A stretch of 64,000 bases of DNA, taken from Nocardioides limicola (GTDB lineage: Bacteria; Actinomycetota; Actinomycetes; Propionibacteriales; Nocardioidaceae). Positions 7,011-15,070 of this stretch are shown piece after piece; position 1 is the first letter of the stretch, and each line of letters opens with the position of its first letter. The stretch is taken from positions 709,402 to 773,401 of the forward strand of contig NZ_JAERJA010000001.1 of NCBI RefSeq assembly GCF_016827675.1, in the 5' to 3' direction. The notes below the pieces were generated by a model that saw only the letters and a program-made list of their open reading frames with translations, searched no databases and had not been told where the DNA came from. Position numbers and translations under genes: made by a program.

Positions 7011-8579
7011 ATGGAGGCGGCGGTCGAATGGTTCCCCACCCTCACCCCGGGTGGTGCCTATGACGAGATGTTCGATGGCGACCAGTTGCGTCCGGAGTAC
7101 CGGCGCCTCCAGGAGACTCTGGAGGCGCTGCCGGCCACCGAGTTGCGCAGCCGGATCGACACCCTGGCCACCTCCTACCTGGACCAGGGCGTCACCTTCG
7201 ACATCGGCGGCGAGGAGCGGGCCTTCCCGATCGACATCCTGCCCCGGATCATCGAGATGGAGACCTGGAGCACCGTCGAGGCCGGCGTGCAGCAGCGGGT
7301 CCGCGCCCTGGAGGCGTTCCTGGCCGACGTCTACGACACCGGGAGGTGCTTCGACGACCGGGTCATCCCCCGCCGCGAGGTGACCTCCTCGGAGCACTAC
7401 CACCGGGAGGCGGCCTCGGTGGAGGCCGCGAACGGGGTGCGCTGCCATGTGGCCGGGATCGACCTGATCCGCGACGACGACGGCCACTTCCGGGTGCTGG
7501 AGGACAACGTCCGGGTGCCCTCGGGCGTCTCCTATGTGATGACGAACCGGCGGGCCATCAGTTCCGCGCTGCCCGAGGCGATCGCCCAGCACCGGATCCG
7601 ACCGGTCGCCGGCTATCCGCAACGGCTGCTGGCCGCGCTGCGTGCCGCCGCCCCGGCCGGAGTCGCCGACCCGACCGTGGTGGTACTCACCCCCGGGGTC
7701 TTCAACAGCGCCTACTTCGAGCACGCGCTGCTGGCCCGGACAATGGGCGTGGAACTGGTCGAGGGCCGCGACCTGGAGTGTCGACGCGGTCGGGTGCTGA
7801 TGCGGACCACGCACGGCCTGGAGCCGGTGCACGTGATCTATCGACGGATCGACGACGAGTTCCTGGACCCGGTGCAGTTCCGGGCCGACTCGCTGCTCGG
7901 CTGCCCCGGGCTGATCAACGCTGCCCGGGCGGGCAACGTGACGCTGGCCAACGCCGTCGGCAACGGTGTCGCCGACGACAAACTGGTCTACACCTACGTG
8001 CCCGACCTGATCCGCTACTACCTGTCCGAGGAGCCGATCCTGGCCAACGTGGACACCTGGCGGCTCGGGGACGCAGACAGCCGCGAGGAAGTGCTGGACC
8101 GGCTCGATGAGCTGGTGCTCAAACCCGTGGACGGCTCCGGCGGGAAGGGGATCGTGATCGGCCCGGCGGCCAGTCGTGCCGAGCTCGACCGGCTCCGGGC
8201 GGCGGTGATCGCCTCCCCGCGTGGCTGGATCGCCCAGCCGGTGGTGCAGCTGTCGACGGTGCCGACGTACGCCGACGGGGCGATGCGGCCGCGGCACGTG
8301 GACCTGCGCCCGTTCGCGGTCAACGACGGGGAGCGGATCTGGGTGCTGCCCGGCGGCCTCACCCGGGTGGCGTTGCCCGAGGGTGAGCTGATCGTGAACT
8401 CCTCCCGTGGCGGCGGCTCCAAGGACACCTGGGTGCTGGCCGGGCAGGGGCGGGCCTGGTCCAGCCCGTCGGCCCCCGCGCCGACGGCGCCCGAATCACC
8501 CCCACCGGTCAGCGGTCCGGCGCTGACCGACCTCACCAGCCAGCAGCAACAGCAGCAGCAGCAGGGGGCGTCATGCTGA
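7011..8579 (+). CDS. Circularly permuted ATP-grasp protein with C-terminal polyglutamine tail
   Basis: 522 residues of the CP-ATP-grasp type 2 family (DUF404/DUF407). Motifs visible are EDNVRVPSGVSYVMTNRRAI (nucleotide/metal region), KPVDGSGGKGIVIG (glycine-rich ATP loop) and the C-terminal NSSRGGGSKDTWVL. The family is predicted to ligate amino or peptide groups using ATP. It is followed with 7-bp overlap by an Alpha-E gene and then a transglutaminase, the classic three-gene cassette. The last 60 residues are a Ser/Pro/Ala-rich linker ending in eight Gln (8541-8564), which I would not expect in this family. The cassette's biochemical role is still not established. Confidence 0.88.
   Translation: MEAAVEWFPTLTPGGAYDEMFDGDQLRPEYRRLQETLEALPATELRSRIDTLATSYLDQGVTFDIGGEERAFPIDILPRIIEMETWSTVEAGVQQRVRALEAFLADVYDTGRCFDDRVIPRREVTSSEHYHREAASVEAANGVRCHVAGIDLIRDDDGHFRVLEDNVRVPSGVSYVMTNRRAISSALPEAIAQHRIRPVAGYPQRLLAALRAAAPAGVADPTVVVLTPGVFNSAYFEHALLARTMGVELVEGRDLECRRGRVLMRTTHGLEPVHVIYRRIDDEFLDPVQFRADSLLGCPGLINAARAGNVTLANAVGNGVADDKLVYTYVPDLIRYYLSEEPILANVDTWRLGDADSREEVLDRLDELVLKPVDGSGGKGIVIGPAASRAELDRLRAAVIASPRGWIAQPVVQLSTVPTYADGAMRPRHVDLRPFAVNDGERIWVLPGGLTRVALPEGELIVNSSRGGGSKDTWVLAGQGRAWSSPSAPAPTAPESPPPVSGPALTDLTSQQQQQQQQGASC
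8541..8564 (+). repeat. CAG/CAA trinucleotide run encoding eight glutamines
   Basis: Eight consecutive Gln codons (seven CAG and one CAA) lie at the very 3' end of the ATP-grasp gene, 9 bp before the Alpha-E start codon. It is a simple-sequence tract inside a translationally coupled junction. Confidence 0.95.
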
Positions 8580-9499
8580 GCCGGATCGCGGAGTCGATGT
8601 TCTGGATCGGCCGGTACGTCGAGCGGGCCGAGGACACCGCCCGGATCCTTGACGTGCAGACCCAGATGCTGCTCGAGGAGCCCGGGGTCGACGTGCCCGA
8701 GGACTGCCGCACACTGCTGTCCATCATGGGCTCCCCGCCCCCCGAGGACCCCGACCTGGGGGTGCCCGAGGTGTTGGAACTGCTCGCCTACCGGCGTGAT
8801 TCACCGGCCTCGATCGCGGCCAGTCTGGCCGCTGCCCGGGAGAGCGCCCGGCGGGCCCGGGAGACGCTGTCGGAGCCGATGTGGGAGGCCATCAACACGA
8901 CCTACCGCTCGATCGGATCCGGCTACTTCCGATCGCTGCAGCCGGCCCGCGGGTTCCGCTGGGTACGCGATCAGGCGGCCCTGGTCAACGGCACCGCGGA
9001 TGCCACCATGACCCGCGATGACGGCTGGCAGTTCCTGGTGCTCGGACGAGCCATCGAACGCGCGGACATGACCTCCCGACTGTTGGCGAGCGCGTCGCTG
9101 TCGCACGGGCAGGCGTGGACCACCACGCTGCGTGCCTGCGGCGCCCACGAGTCGTTCCTGCGGGCCTACAAAGGGCTGGAGACGGACCGGGAGGCGGCGG
9201 AGTTCCTGCTGCTGGACCGGCTCTTCCCGCGGTCCATCGTCTATTCGATCAGCCGCGCGGAGCAGTGCCTGACGAATCTGGAGTCGACCGGTCAGCGGGC
9301 CGGTTTCGAGAACGACGCGCACCGGTTGCTCGGCCGGATCCGGGCCGAGTTGGAGTACCGCTCGCTCAGCGACGTGCTCGCCGACCTGCCGAGCGCGATG
9401 GAGCGGCTGCAGCACGCCTGCGCCGCGGCGACCGAGGCGATCACACACCGTTTCTTCGCCGGCTCCGAGGCGCTGATCTGGCGCGGGGCACGGGGGTGA
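8573..9499 (+). CDS. Alpha-E domain protein (DUF403)
   Basis: 308 residues, largely helical, opening with LSRIAESMFWIGRYVERAEDTARILD, the typical start of Alpha-E proteins. Charged helices continue throughout (ERADMTSRLLASAS, SRAEQCLTNLE). No enzymatic motif is known for the family; it always accompanies circularly permuted ATP-grasp enzymes and transglutaminase-like proteins and is thought to be a partner or scaffold. Its ATG overlaps the ATP-grasp gene by 7 bp, and its TGA overlaps a possible GTG start of the transglutaminase gene. Confidence 0.9.
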   Translation: MLSRIAESMFWIGRYVERAEDTARILDVQTQMLLEEPGVDVPEDCRTLLSIMGSPPPEDPDLGVPEVLELLAYRRDSPASIAASLAAARESARRARETLSEPMWEAINTTYRSIGSGYFRSLQPARGFRWVRDQAALVNGTADATMTRDDGWQFLVLGRAIERADMTSRLLASASLSHGQAWTTTLRACGAHESFLRAYKGLETDREAAEFLLLDRLFPRSIVYSISRAEQCLTNLESTGQRAGFENDAHRLLGRIRAELEYRSLSDVLADLPSAMERLQHACAAATEAITHRFFAGSEALIWRGARG

Positions 9500-9504
9500 G
9501 CGGC

Positions 9505-10344
9505 ATGCAGTTGCGGATCGTGCACACCACCGGCTTCTCCTACGACGACCTGGTCAGCGCGTCGTACAACGAGGCGAGGCTGACTCCGCAGACCACCACC
9601 GAGCAGCTGGTGGTGCACTCGCGGGTGGACGTGACCCCGCATCCGTGGACCTACACCTACCGGGACTACTGGGGCAGCATGGTGACCGCCTTCGAGGTGC
9701 TCGACCCGCACCGGGAGCTGACGGTCACGGCCACGTCGACGGTGCACACCCAGCGGCCCGCCGAACGCCCCGCCACCCTCGACTGGGCCGACCTGCGGGA
9801 GCAGGCGGTCACCGACGACCTGGCCGAGTACGTCGCGGCCCCCGACCGGGTGGCCCCACCCGACGAACTGGCCCGGGCGACCCGCGACCTTGTCGCCGGC
9901 AGCGACCGGCCCGGCGACGTGGCCAAGGCGGTCTGCTCGCTGGTGCACTCCGAGATCGAGTACCTGCCCGGCTCCACCCATGTGCATGCCCGGGCGGCCG
10001 AGGCGTGGGAGCAGCGCAGCGGCGTCTGTCAGGACATGGCGCACCTGGTGATCGGGGCGCTGCGCACCGTCGGGATCCCGGCCCGGTACGTGTCCGGCTA
10101 CCTGCTGCCCACGGCCCAGCCTGCCGTAGGGGAGCAGACCCACGGCGAGTCACACGCCTGGGTCGAGTGGTGGGACGACGGGTGGCGCGCCTTCGACCCC
10201 ACCAACGCCCAGCCGCCGGGCGAGTGCCACGTCACCGTCGCGACGGGGCGTGACTACGCCGACGTGCGGCCACTGAACGGCATCTACACCGGGGCCGCCG
10301 CCTCGCAGATGTTCGTCGAGGTGCAGATGACTCGCCTGGCCTGA
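9505..10344 (+). CDS. Transglutaminase-like cysteine protease-fold protein
   Basis: 279 residues from ATG 9505; a GTG at 9496 in a GTGA junction with the Alpha-E stop is an equally plausible start, adding three residues. The N-terminal beta-rich domain (LRIVHTTGFSYDD) is the usual 'transglutaminase N-terminal' module. The catalytic triad is readable: C175 in RSGVCQDMAH, H217 in GESHAWVE and D231 in WRAFDPTN. Proteins of this type in ATP-grasp/Alpha-E cassettes are predicted peptidases or amide-bond-forming enzymes. Nothing suggests export. It ends 4 bp from the end of the convergent Rv2632c-like gene. Confidence 0.92.
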   Translation: MQLRIVHTTGFSYDDLVSASYNEARLTPQTTTEQLVVHSRVDVTPHPWTYTYRDYWGSMVTAFEVLDPHRELTVTATSTVHTQRPAERPATLDWADLREQAVTDDLAEYVAAPDRVAPPDELARATRDLVAGSDRPGDVAKAVCSLVHSEIEYLPGSTHVHARAAEAWEQRSGVCQDMAHLVIGALRTVGIPARYVSGYLLPTAQPAVGEQTHGESHAWVEWWDDGWRAFDPTNAQPPGECHVTVATGRDYADVRPLNGIYTGAAASQMFVEVQMTRLA

Positions 10345-10348
10345 CTGA

Positions 10349-10624
10349 TCAGAGGCTGAGCGACCGGGGTGGGGTGTGGGTCTTGCGCTCGATGTCCTCG
10401 GCCGCCACACCCAGCAACTGGTGTGCCAGATCCGACAGCGCCCGGGCTGCGGCGAGTTCGTCGCCGATCCGCGGGGCGGCCTCGTCGCGGGGGTGTTTGC
10501 GGCTGAATCCGCGGCCCTTGAGCCACTTCTCCTCGCCCTTGCCGACGTCCAGTACGGCGTCGGCGTAGGTGTCGTCACCTTGCTCGTCGAGGACCAGGTT
10601 CACGGTCCAGGTCTTGGTGGTCAT
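10349..10624 (-). CDS. Rv2632c-like small protein (DUF1876)
   Basis: 91 residues from ATG 10622-10624. The segment RIGDELAAARALSDLAHQLL is the family hallmark, preceded by a basic strand region (WLKGRGFSRKHP). The fold of the family is a small alpha/beta domain resembling dsRNA-binding domains, and its members are often stress- or dormancy-linked in mycobacteria; no biochemical function is settled. It stands alone and is convergent with the transglutaminase gene. Confidence 0.85.
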   Translation of the reverse strand: MTTKTWTVNLVLDEQGDDTYADAVLDVGKGEEKWLKGRGFSRKHPRDEAAPRIGDELAAARALSDLAHQLLGVAAEDIERKTHTPPRSLSL

Positions 10625-10719
10625 GACGCCTCCTCGTGCCTGTCCGGCCACGGCCGGTCCGTGGTCATCTCCAGTCTGCTCCGGAGGCGGTAACCACGCC
10701 ATCGCGGCCGCGGTGGCCG

Positions 10720-11853
10720 CTACGAACCGTCCCCCGGCACCAGCACCGGTGTCGAGGCGAGCCACTCGTCCCACGACCGGCTCGCCTGCCGCAGGCCGGT
10801 CACCGTGATGTCGTGCCGCACCTCTCCGGTGGCCACGTCGACGACCTCGATCCTGGGATCGGCATCGTCGTAGAAGTGCCACCGCACCACCTGGTCGCCC
10901 TGCACACCGACCGAGGTGGTGTACGCCGCCTGGTCACCGGCGAGCACGTCGCGGGTCTCGCCCGTGGCCAGGTCCACGGCGACCACGGCACCCTCATTCG
11001 AGCGGGAGAGGACCAGTTCGTCCCCGATCACTCCTCGCGGCCAGAACGAGTAGCGGCCGGACGGCAGCACTTCGGTGAGTGGCTGCACCGTCACCGCCGC
11101 GGTGACGGGATCGATGGTGACGATCGAGTCGACCCGCCGGCCAGCGTCGTCACGCACCTTGGCCAAGGAGACCAGCGAGTCCTGGACGCAGAAGAGTTCG
11201 ACGTCTCGAAGCTGGACGCCGGCTGCCCGCAGCGGCCCGACCGTGGAGACGTCCAACTCGTCCGCAGTGACGGTGACCCGGACCAGGCGCCGGTCCGCCG
11301 GGCCGTCCCCCCAGTTGGTGACCACGAAGTAGCCGGCGTCGGCGCAGCCGCCGTAGGCGCGAATGTCGCCGGTCAGCTCACCGACCAGCGGCGTGCCTCG
11401 TCCGTCCCAGGCGGAGATACCGAAGTGGTAGTCGTCGGTGCCCAGAGTGCCGACGTTGAACACCTGGAGCGCATAGCCGGCGACCATGCCGCCCCACTCC
11501 CCCAGGTCGAACTCGGCTCCCCGCGACGTCCTGGTGACCGAGTCGCTGCCTACGAACAGCTCGTCGGTTCGGTCGGCGAGGAAGAGCCCGTCGTCGCCCA
11601 CCAGCACACTGCCCGCGTCCATGCCTCTCGTCGGGACCTCCCAGAACTGCCCGTCCGCGTCCACCAGCACCAGTCGCCCGTGCTTCGGTCCCGACTTGAT
11701 GTCGGAGTGGGTGAAATGCCCGGCCACGACGGCGCCCTCGTGTCCGCGACCGTCCCCCTCGTCCGCGAACAGCGCGCAGCCGGCCAGCAGCCAGCAGGTG
11801 AGGGTGACGAGCAGCACCGGGGTGCCGTTGATGGCCCGAGCGATCATCGCCAC
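10720..11853 (-). CDS. Lipoprotein with propeller-like repeats
   Basis: 377 residues. A hydrophobic N-terminus ends in the lipobox LLAGC with C26, so it should be lipid-anchored outside the membrane. The rest is rich in beta-strand segments with repeating patterns such as GDELVLSRSNEGAVVAVDLA and QVVRWHFYDDADPRIEVVDV, suggestive of a beta-propeller, but I can assign no named family. It faces the divergent lipoprotein gene at 11985 across 131 bp. Confidence 0.7.
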   Translation of the reverse strand: MAMIARAINGTPVLLVTLTCWLLAGCALFADEGDGRGHEGAVVAGHFTHSDIKSGPKHGRLVLVDADGQFWEVPTRGMDAGSVLVGDDGLFLADRTDELFVGSDSVTRTSRGAEFDLGEWGGMVAGYALQVFNVGTLGTDDYHFGISAWDGRGTPLVGELTGDIRAYGGCADAGYFVVTNWGDGPADRRLVRVTVTADELDVSTVGPLRAAGVQLRDVELFCVQDSLVSLAKVRDDAGRRVDSIVTIDPVTAAVTVQPLTEVLPSGRYSFWPRGVIGDELVLSRSNEGAVVAVDLATGETRDVLAGDQAAYTTSVGVQGDQVVRWHFYDDADPRIEVVDVATGEVRHDITVTGLRQASRSWDEWLASTPVLVPGDGS

Positions 11854-11984
11854 TGTCTACCACGGGGACGCAGGGATCCGACGCGTCGCGTCGTACTGCC
11901 TACGCACTACGGTTGGAGTGGCTACACGAACATCGTGCTCAACTCGGGCATGGTCGGTTCGAACACAAAGTTCAGGCTCACGTG

Positions 11985-12497
11985 ATGGAGGTGGACGCCG
12001 TGCGTGCACACACAGGCCACCCAAAGCGTCATCGCCTGGCCCTGGGCGTGGTGATGCTACTGGCACTCGCGGTTGCTGCCTGCTCTCCCGCCGAGCGCTC
12101 GATCGGCATCGATGCGGGCGAGGTGGCCCAGGTCGATCTGTTCTTCTACGACTACAGCCCGTCACCGACCGAGGTCAGACGCACGTCCATCACCGACCGA
12201 GGCTTGATCGAGGAACTTGTGAAGGCGTTCACGGCCATGCCGGTCCGAGCCTCGCGACACGCCGAGGTCGACCTGCGTGGCCACCCTGCCGCAGGCGTTC
12301 GGTTCGTTCAGCACGATGGCACCGCCGTGGAACTCACGCAGGTGTTCGTCGACGCCCACCAGGTGGTCATCTTCTGGCAGGACGGGTCACGCAGTGCAAC
12401 CCCCTGGGGCAGACCACTCGTGGACTATTACGCCGACCTCGGAGAGACGAGCACCGATGTCACCACCACCGAGGTCCCGGTCGCGAAGGTTCCATGA
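11985..12497 (+). CDS. Small predicted lipoprotein
   Basis: 170 residues from ATG 11985 (a GTG at 12000 is a possible alternative start). The signal sequence LALGVVMLLALAVAAC provides a lipobox with C33. The mature protein is about 138 residues with no recognisable enzymatic motif; it has several aromatic strands (LFFYDY, QVVIFWQDG). It points tail to tail at the LVIVD protein gene with 8 bp between stops. Function unknown. Confidence 0.65.
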   Translation: MEVDAVRAHTGHPKRHRLALGVVMLLALAVAACSPAERSIGIDAGEVAQVDLFFYDYSPSPTEVRRTSITDRGLIEELVKAFTAMPVRASRHAEVDLRGHPAAGVRFVQHDGTAVELTQVFVDAHQVVIFWQDGSRSATPWGRPLVDYYADLGETSTDVTTTEVPVAKVP

Positions 12498-12505
12498 CCC
12501 ACGAT

Positions 12506-13963
12506 TCAGCGCAGCAGCGCCGCCGCCCGGTGGGTGAGCCTGACCGCATGGAAGCCGCTGTTGGCGTCGGTGTACCAGAGGGTGGCGTTGTCGACGTCCC
12601 AAGCCGGCTGGGACAGGGCATTGGCCCCGGCACCGGTCGGCGCGTTGAAGTAGGCCACCTCGCGCGGCCGGGTCAGGTCGCTGATGTCGAAGACGCGCAG
12701 CCCGGACCCGATCATCGAGCAGGCAGCCAATCTCGGGTTGTCCCGGGTCGGCACCGAGCAGTAGTGCGCGGAGTAGCCGCCGATCGGGGTCTCGGTGCCG
12801 GGATCGGCGAACAGGTCGTCGTCGCGGTGCTCGGGCTGGTGCACCTCCAGGCGCAGGTCCGACACCACGTGCGGCTTGCGGGGATCCTGGACGTCGATGA
12901 TCCGCGCCGCACCGACCGGGCCGTTGCGCAGATCCACCTTGAGCCCGTCGTCGAAGAGATCGGTGAACTCGTCGACCTCGAGCAGGTACTGGCGCCCGTC
13001 ACGGGTGAACGGCTCGGCCACCTGCGGGATCGAGACGGTCGGCCAACTCAGTTCGGACAGTTGGTGCACCTTCGGGAAGAGTTTCCGGTCCTGGACCTCG
13101 GAGACGTCGTAGATGCGCAGGCCGGGTCGGTCCAGGATGCTGTTGGTGGTGAAGGTGCCCATGTCGGCGACGTACATCGTCCGACCATCGTCGGAGAACC
13201 GCAGCCCGTGGAAGATGCCCATCGGCTTGCTGAACACCACCCGCGGCAGCCACGGCAGAGTCAGGTCGACCGCGGTCACCGTGTGTCCGGCAGCGCCGGC
13301 CGACCAGAAGGTGCGCCCGTCGGGCGAGAAGCCACTCTCGTGGCCCAGTACGCCGGAGAGGGTGCTCGACATCAGTCGCGGTTTGCGGCAGTCGCGGCTG
13401 ACGTCGTACACGTCGAGGATCCCGGGAGCGGTGAGCAGGTTGCCCATCACCGCCACCAGCAGGCCGCGCTCCTCGTTGAGCAGCAGCGACTCGTGCGGGC
13501 TGAGCATCGCCGGGGTGACCAGGTTGGCGGTCTTGCGTGGGTTGGCCGGGTCGTTCATGTCCAGCACCACCACGCCCAGCCCGGTGCCGCCGAGCAGGTT
13601 GGTGAGCGCATCGACCGGGAACATCCGCGTCGAGTCGTAGTAGGCGCAGGTGTTGCCGGCGTTGTCGGTGTGCCGGATCACCTTGAAGCCGCCGGTCGTC
13701 CCGTGCCCGGAGACCCGTTCGGTGTTGCAGGTGTAACCCTGGGCCGCCCGGCCACTGGCGTGATCGGTGGCGGGCACCCGGCCCTGGATCGAGGTCTCCG
13801 GCATCGATCCGGGCCCGCACTGGGCCCGCGGCACCGGAGGTGGCGTGTGCTCTTCCGAACCCACGGCCGTGACCGCGCCGGCGACGACGACGCTGGCCGC
13901 AGCCGCCACCACCGCGAACCGCCGCCACACAGGCAGGCGTACGACGTCGCCGAGCGCGCTCAC
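12506..13963 (-). CDS. Secreted LVIVD-repeat beta-propeller protein
   Basis: 485 residues from a GTG. The N-terminus has a hydrophobic span (FAVVAAAASVVVAGAVTAVG) as signal or anchor. The body contains blade-like repeats of the LVIVD type, for example GLRIYDVSEVQDRKLF, ARIIDVQDPRKPHVV, GLRVFDISDLTRPREVAYF and GVVVLDMNDPANPRK. Four or more cysteines after the signal fit an extracellular protein with disulfides. Such proteins are usually uncharacterised surface or secreted binding proteins. It starts 3 bp after the stop of the nitronate-monooxygenase-like gene, so the two are probably co-transcribed. Confidence 0.78.
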   Translation of the reverse strand: MSALGDVVRLPVWRRFAVVAAAASVVVAGAVTAVGSEEHTPPPVPRAQCGPGSMPETSIQGRVPATDHASGRAAQGYTCNTERVSGHGTTGGFKVIRHTDNAGNTCAYYDSTRMFPVDALTNLLGGTGLGVVVLDMNDPANPRKTANLVTPAMLSPHESLLLNEERGLLVAVMGNLLTAPGILDVYDVSRDCRKPRLMSSTLSGVLGHESGFSPDGRTFWSAGAAGHTVTAVDLTLPWLPRVVFSKPMGIFHGLRFSDDGRTMYVADMGTFTTNSILDRPGLRIYDVSEVQDRKLFPKVHQLSELSWPTVSIPQVAEPFTRDGRQYLLEVDEFTDLFDDGLKVDLRNGPVGAARIIDVQDPRKPHVVSDLRLEVHQPEHRDDDLFADPGTETPIGGYSAHYCSVPTRDNPRLAACSMIGSGLRVFDISDLTRPREVAYFNAPTGAGANALSQPAWDVDNATLWYTDANSGFHAVRLTHRAAALLR

Positions 13964-13966
13964 AGC

Positions 13967-15070
13967 TCAGATCCCGGCGATGGAGTCGAGGCGCTTCACT
14001 GACGCCTCGAACTCGGCGACAAGTTCCGCCATCACCTCGGCCACCGGGCGCACCTCGTTGGTGCGGCCGACGATCTGGCCGGCCGGCATCGAGATGGTCT
14101 CCGGGTCGTCGCCACGGTTCATCCGGTTGTGCGCGTCGGCGACCAGCAGGTTCTGCAGCGGCATCGGCAGCGGTGCCGGCGCGTCCTCGGCCTCCCACGC
14201 TTGAGTCCACTTGGTCTTCAGCAGTCGGGCCGGCTTGCCGGTGTAGACCCGCGACCGGACCGTGTCACCGGAGCCGGCGCGCAGCAGCGCGTCGCGGATC
14301 CCGGTGCCCTCGGAGAGGTCGTACTCGGCCACCGTCAGCCACAGTGAGCCGGTCCAGACCCCTTGGGAGCCCAGCGCCAGCGACGCGGCCACCTGACGGC
14401 CCGATCCGATGCCACCGGCGCCCAGCACCGGCACGTCGGGGCCGACCGCGTCGACGATCTCGGGGGTGAGCACCATCGAGGCGATCTCGCCGGTGTGGCC
14501 GCCGGCCTCGTATCCCTGGGCGACGATGATGTCGACGCCGTTGGCCACGTGCGAGAGCGCGTGCTTGGCTGCGCCGGCCAGCGCGGCCACCTTGACGCCG
14601 GCGGCGTGCGCCTGCTCGATCACGTCGACCGGCGGGGAGCCGAGCGCGTTCGCGATCAGCACCGGCCGGTGCGCGAGCGCGATGTCGACGTGGGATCGGG
14701 CCACCGAGTGCAGCCAGCCCAGCACGCCCTCGCGACCCTCGCCCTCGGGCAACGGCGGAACGCCCAACTGCTGCAGGGTCCGCTCCACGAATGACATGTG
14801 CTCGTCGGGGATCATCGCCTTCAGGTCGATCGCCGCACCTTCGGTGGGGATCTTCATCGGCATCACGACGTCGACGCCGTACGGCTTGCCGTCGGTGTTC
14901 TCGTCGAGCCAGGTCAGCGTCTTGTCGAGTTCGTCGGGGTCGTTGAATCGGACGCAGCCGAGAACGCCGAGCCCACCGGCGCGCGACACGGCGGCGGCGA
15001 CCTTCTCCGACGGGGTGAACGCGAAGATCGGGTACTCGATGCCGAACTCTTCACACAGCGGGGTCCTCAT
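13967..15070 (-). CDS. Nitronate monooxygenase family flavoprotein
   Basis: 367 codons from ATG 15068-15070, overlapping the fadD19 stop (ATGA). The FMN barrel motifs are present: AQGYEAGGHTGEI, VLGAGGIGSGRQVAAS and LGSQGVWTGSLWL. It opens with TPLCEEFGIEYPIFAF in the manner of 2-nitropropane-dioxygenase-like enzymes. Family members oxidise nitronates or reduce double bonds of CoA esters; the true IpdC (another member) lies at 34550. Co-transcription with fadD19 suggests a role in sterol side-chain reduction or isomerisation rather than nitronate detoxification, but this is inference. Confidence 0.82.
   Translation of the reverse strand: MRTPLCEEFGIEYPIFAFTPSEKVAAAVSRAGGLGVLGCVRFNDPDELDKTLTWLDENTDGKPYGVDVVMPMKIPTEGAAIDLKAMIPDEHMSFVERTLQQLGVPPLPEGEGREGVLGWLHSVARSHVDIALAHRPVLIANALGSPPVDVIEQAHAAGVKVAALAGAAKHALSHVANGVDIIVAQGYEAGGHTGEIASMVLTPEIVDAVGPDVPVLGAGGIGSGRQVAASLALGSQGVWTGSLWLTVAEYDLSEGTGIRDALLRAGSGDTVRSRVYTGKPARLLKTKWTQAWEAEDAPAPLPMPLQNLLVADAHNRMNRGDDPETISMPAGQIVGRTNEVRPVAEVMAELVAEFEASVKRLDSIAGI

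Noticed and set aside
5763..8297. An 844-codon open frame on the minus strand opposite fadE26, fadE27 and the ATP-grasp gene
   Set aside because: Pure shadow of GC-rich codon bias: it covers well-supported genes on the plus strand, has a low-complexity His/Gly/Arg/Val composition and no domain.
11486..14002. A long plus-strand open frame across the lipoprotein and LVIVD genes
   Set aside because: It is antisense to the supported lipoprotein (10720-11853) and the LVIVD gene (12506-13963) and has the composition of a shadow frame.
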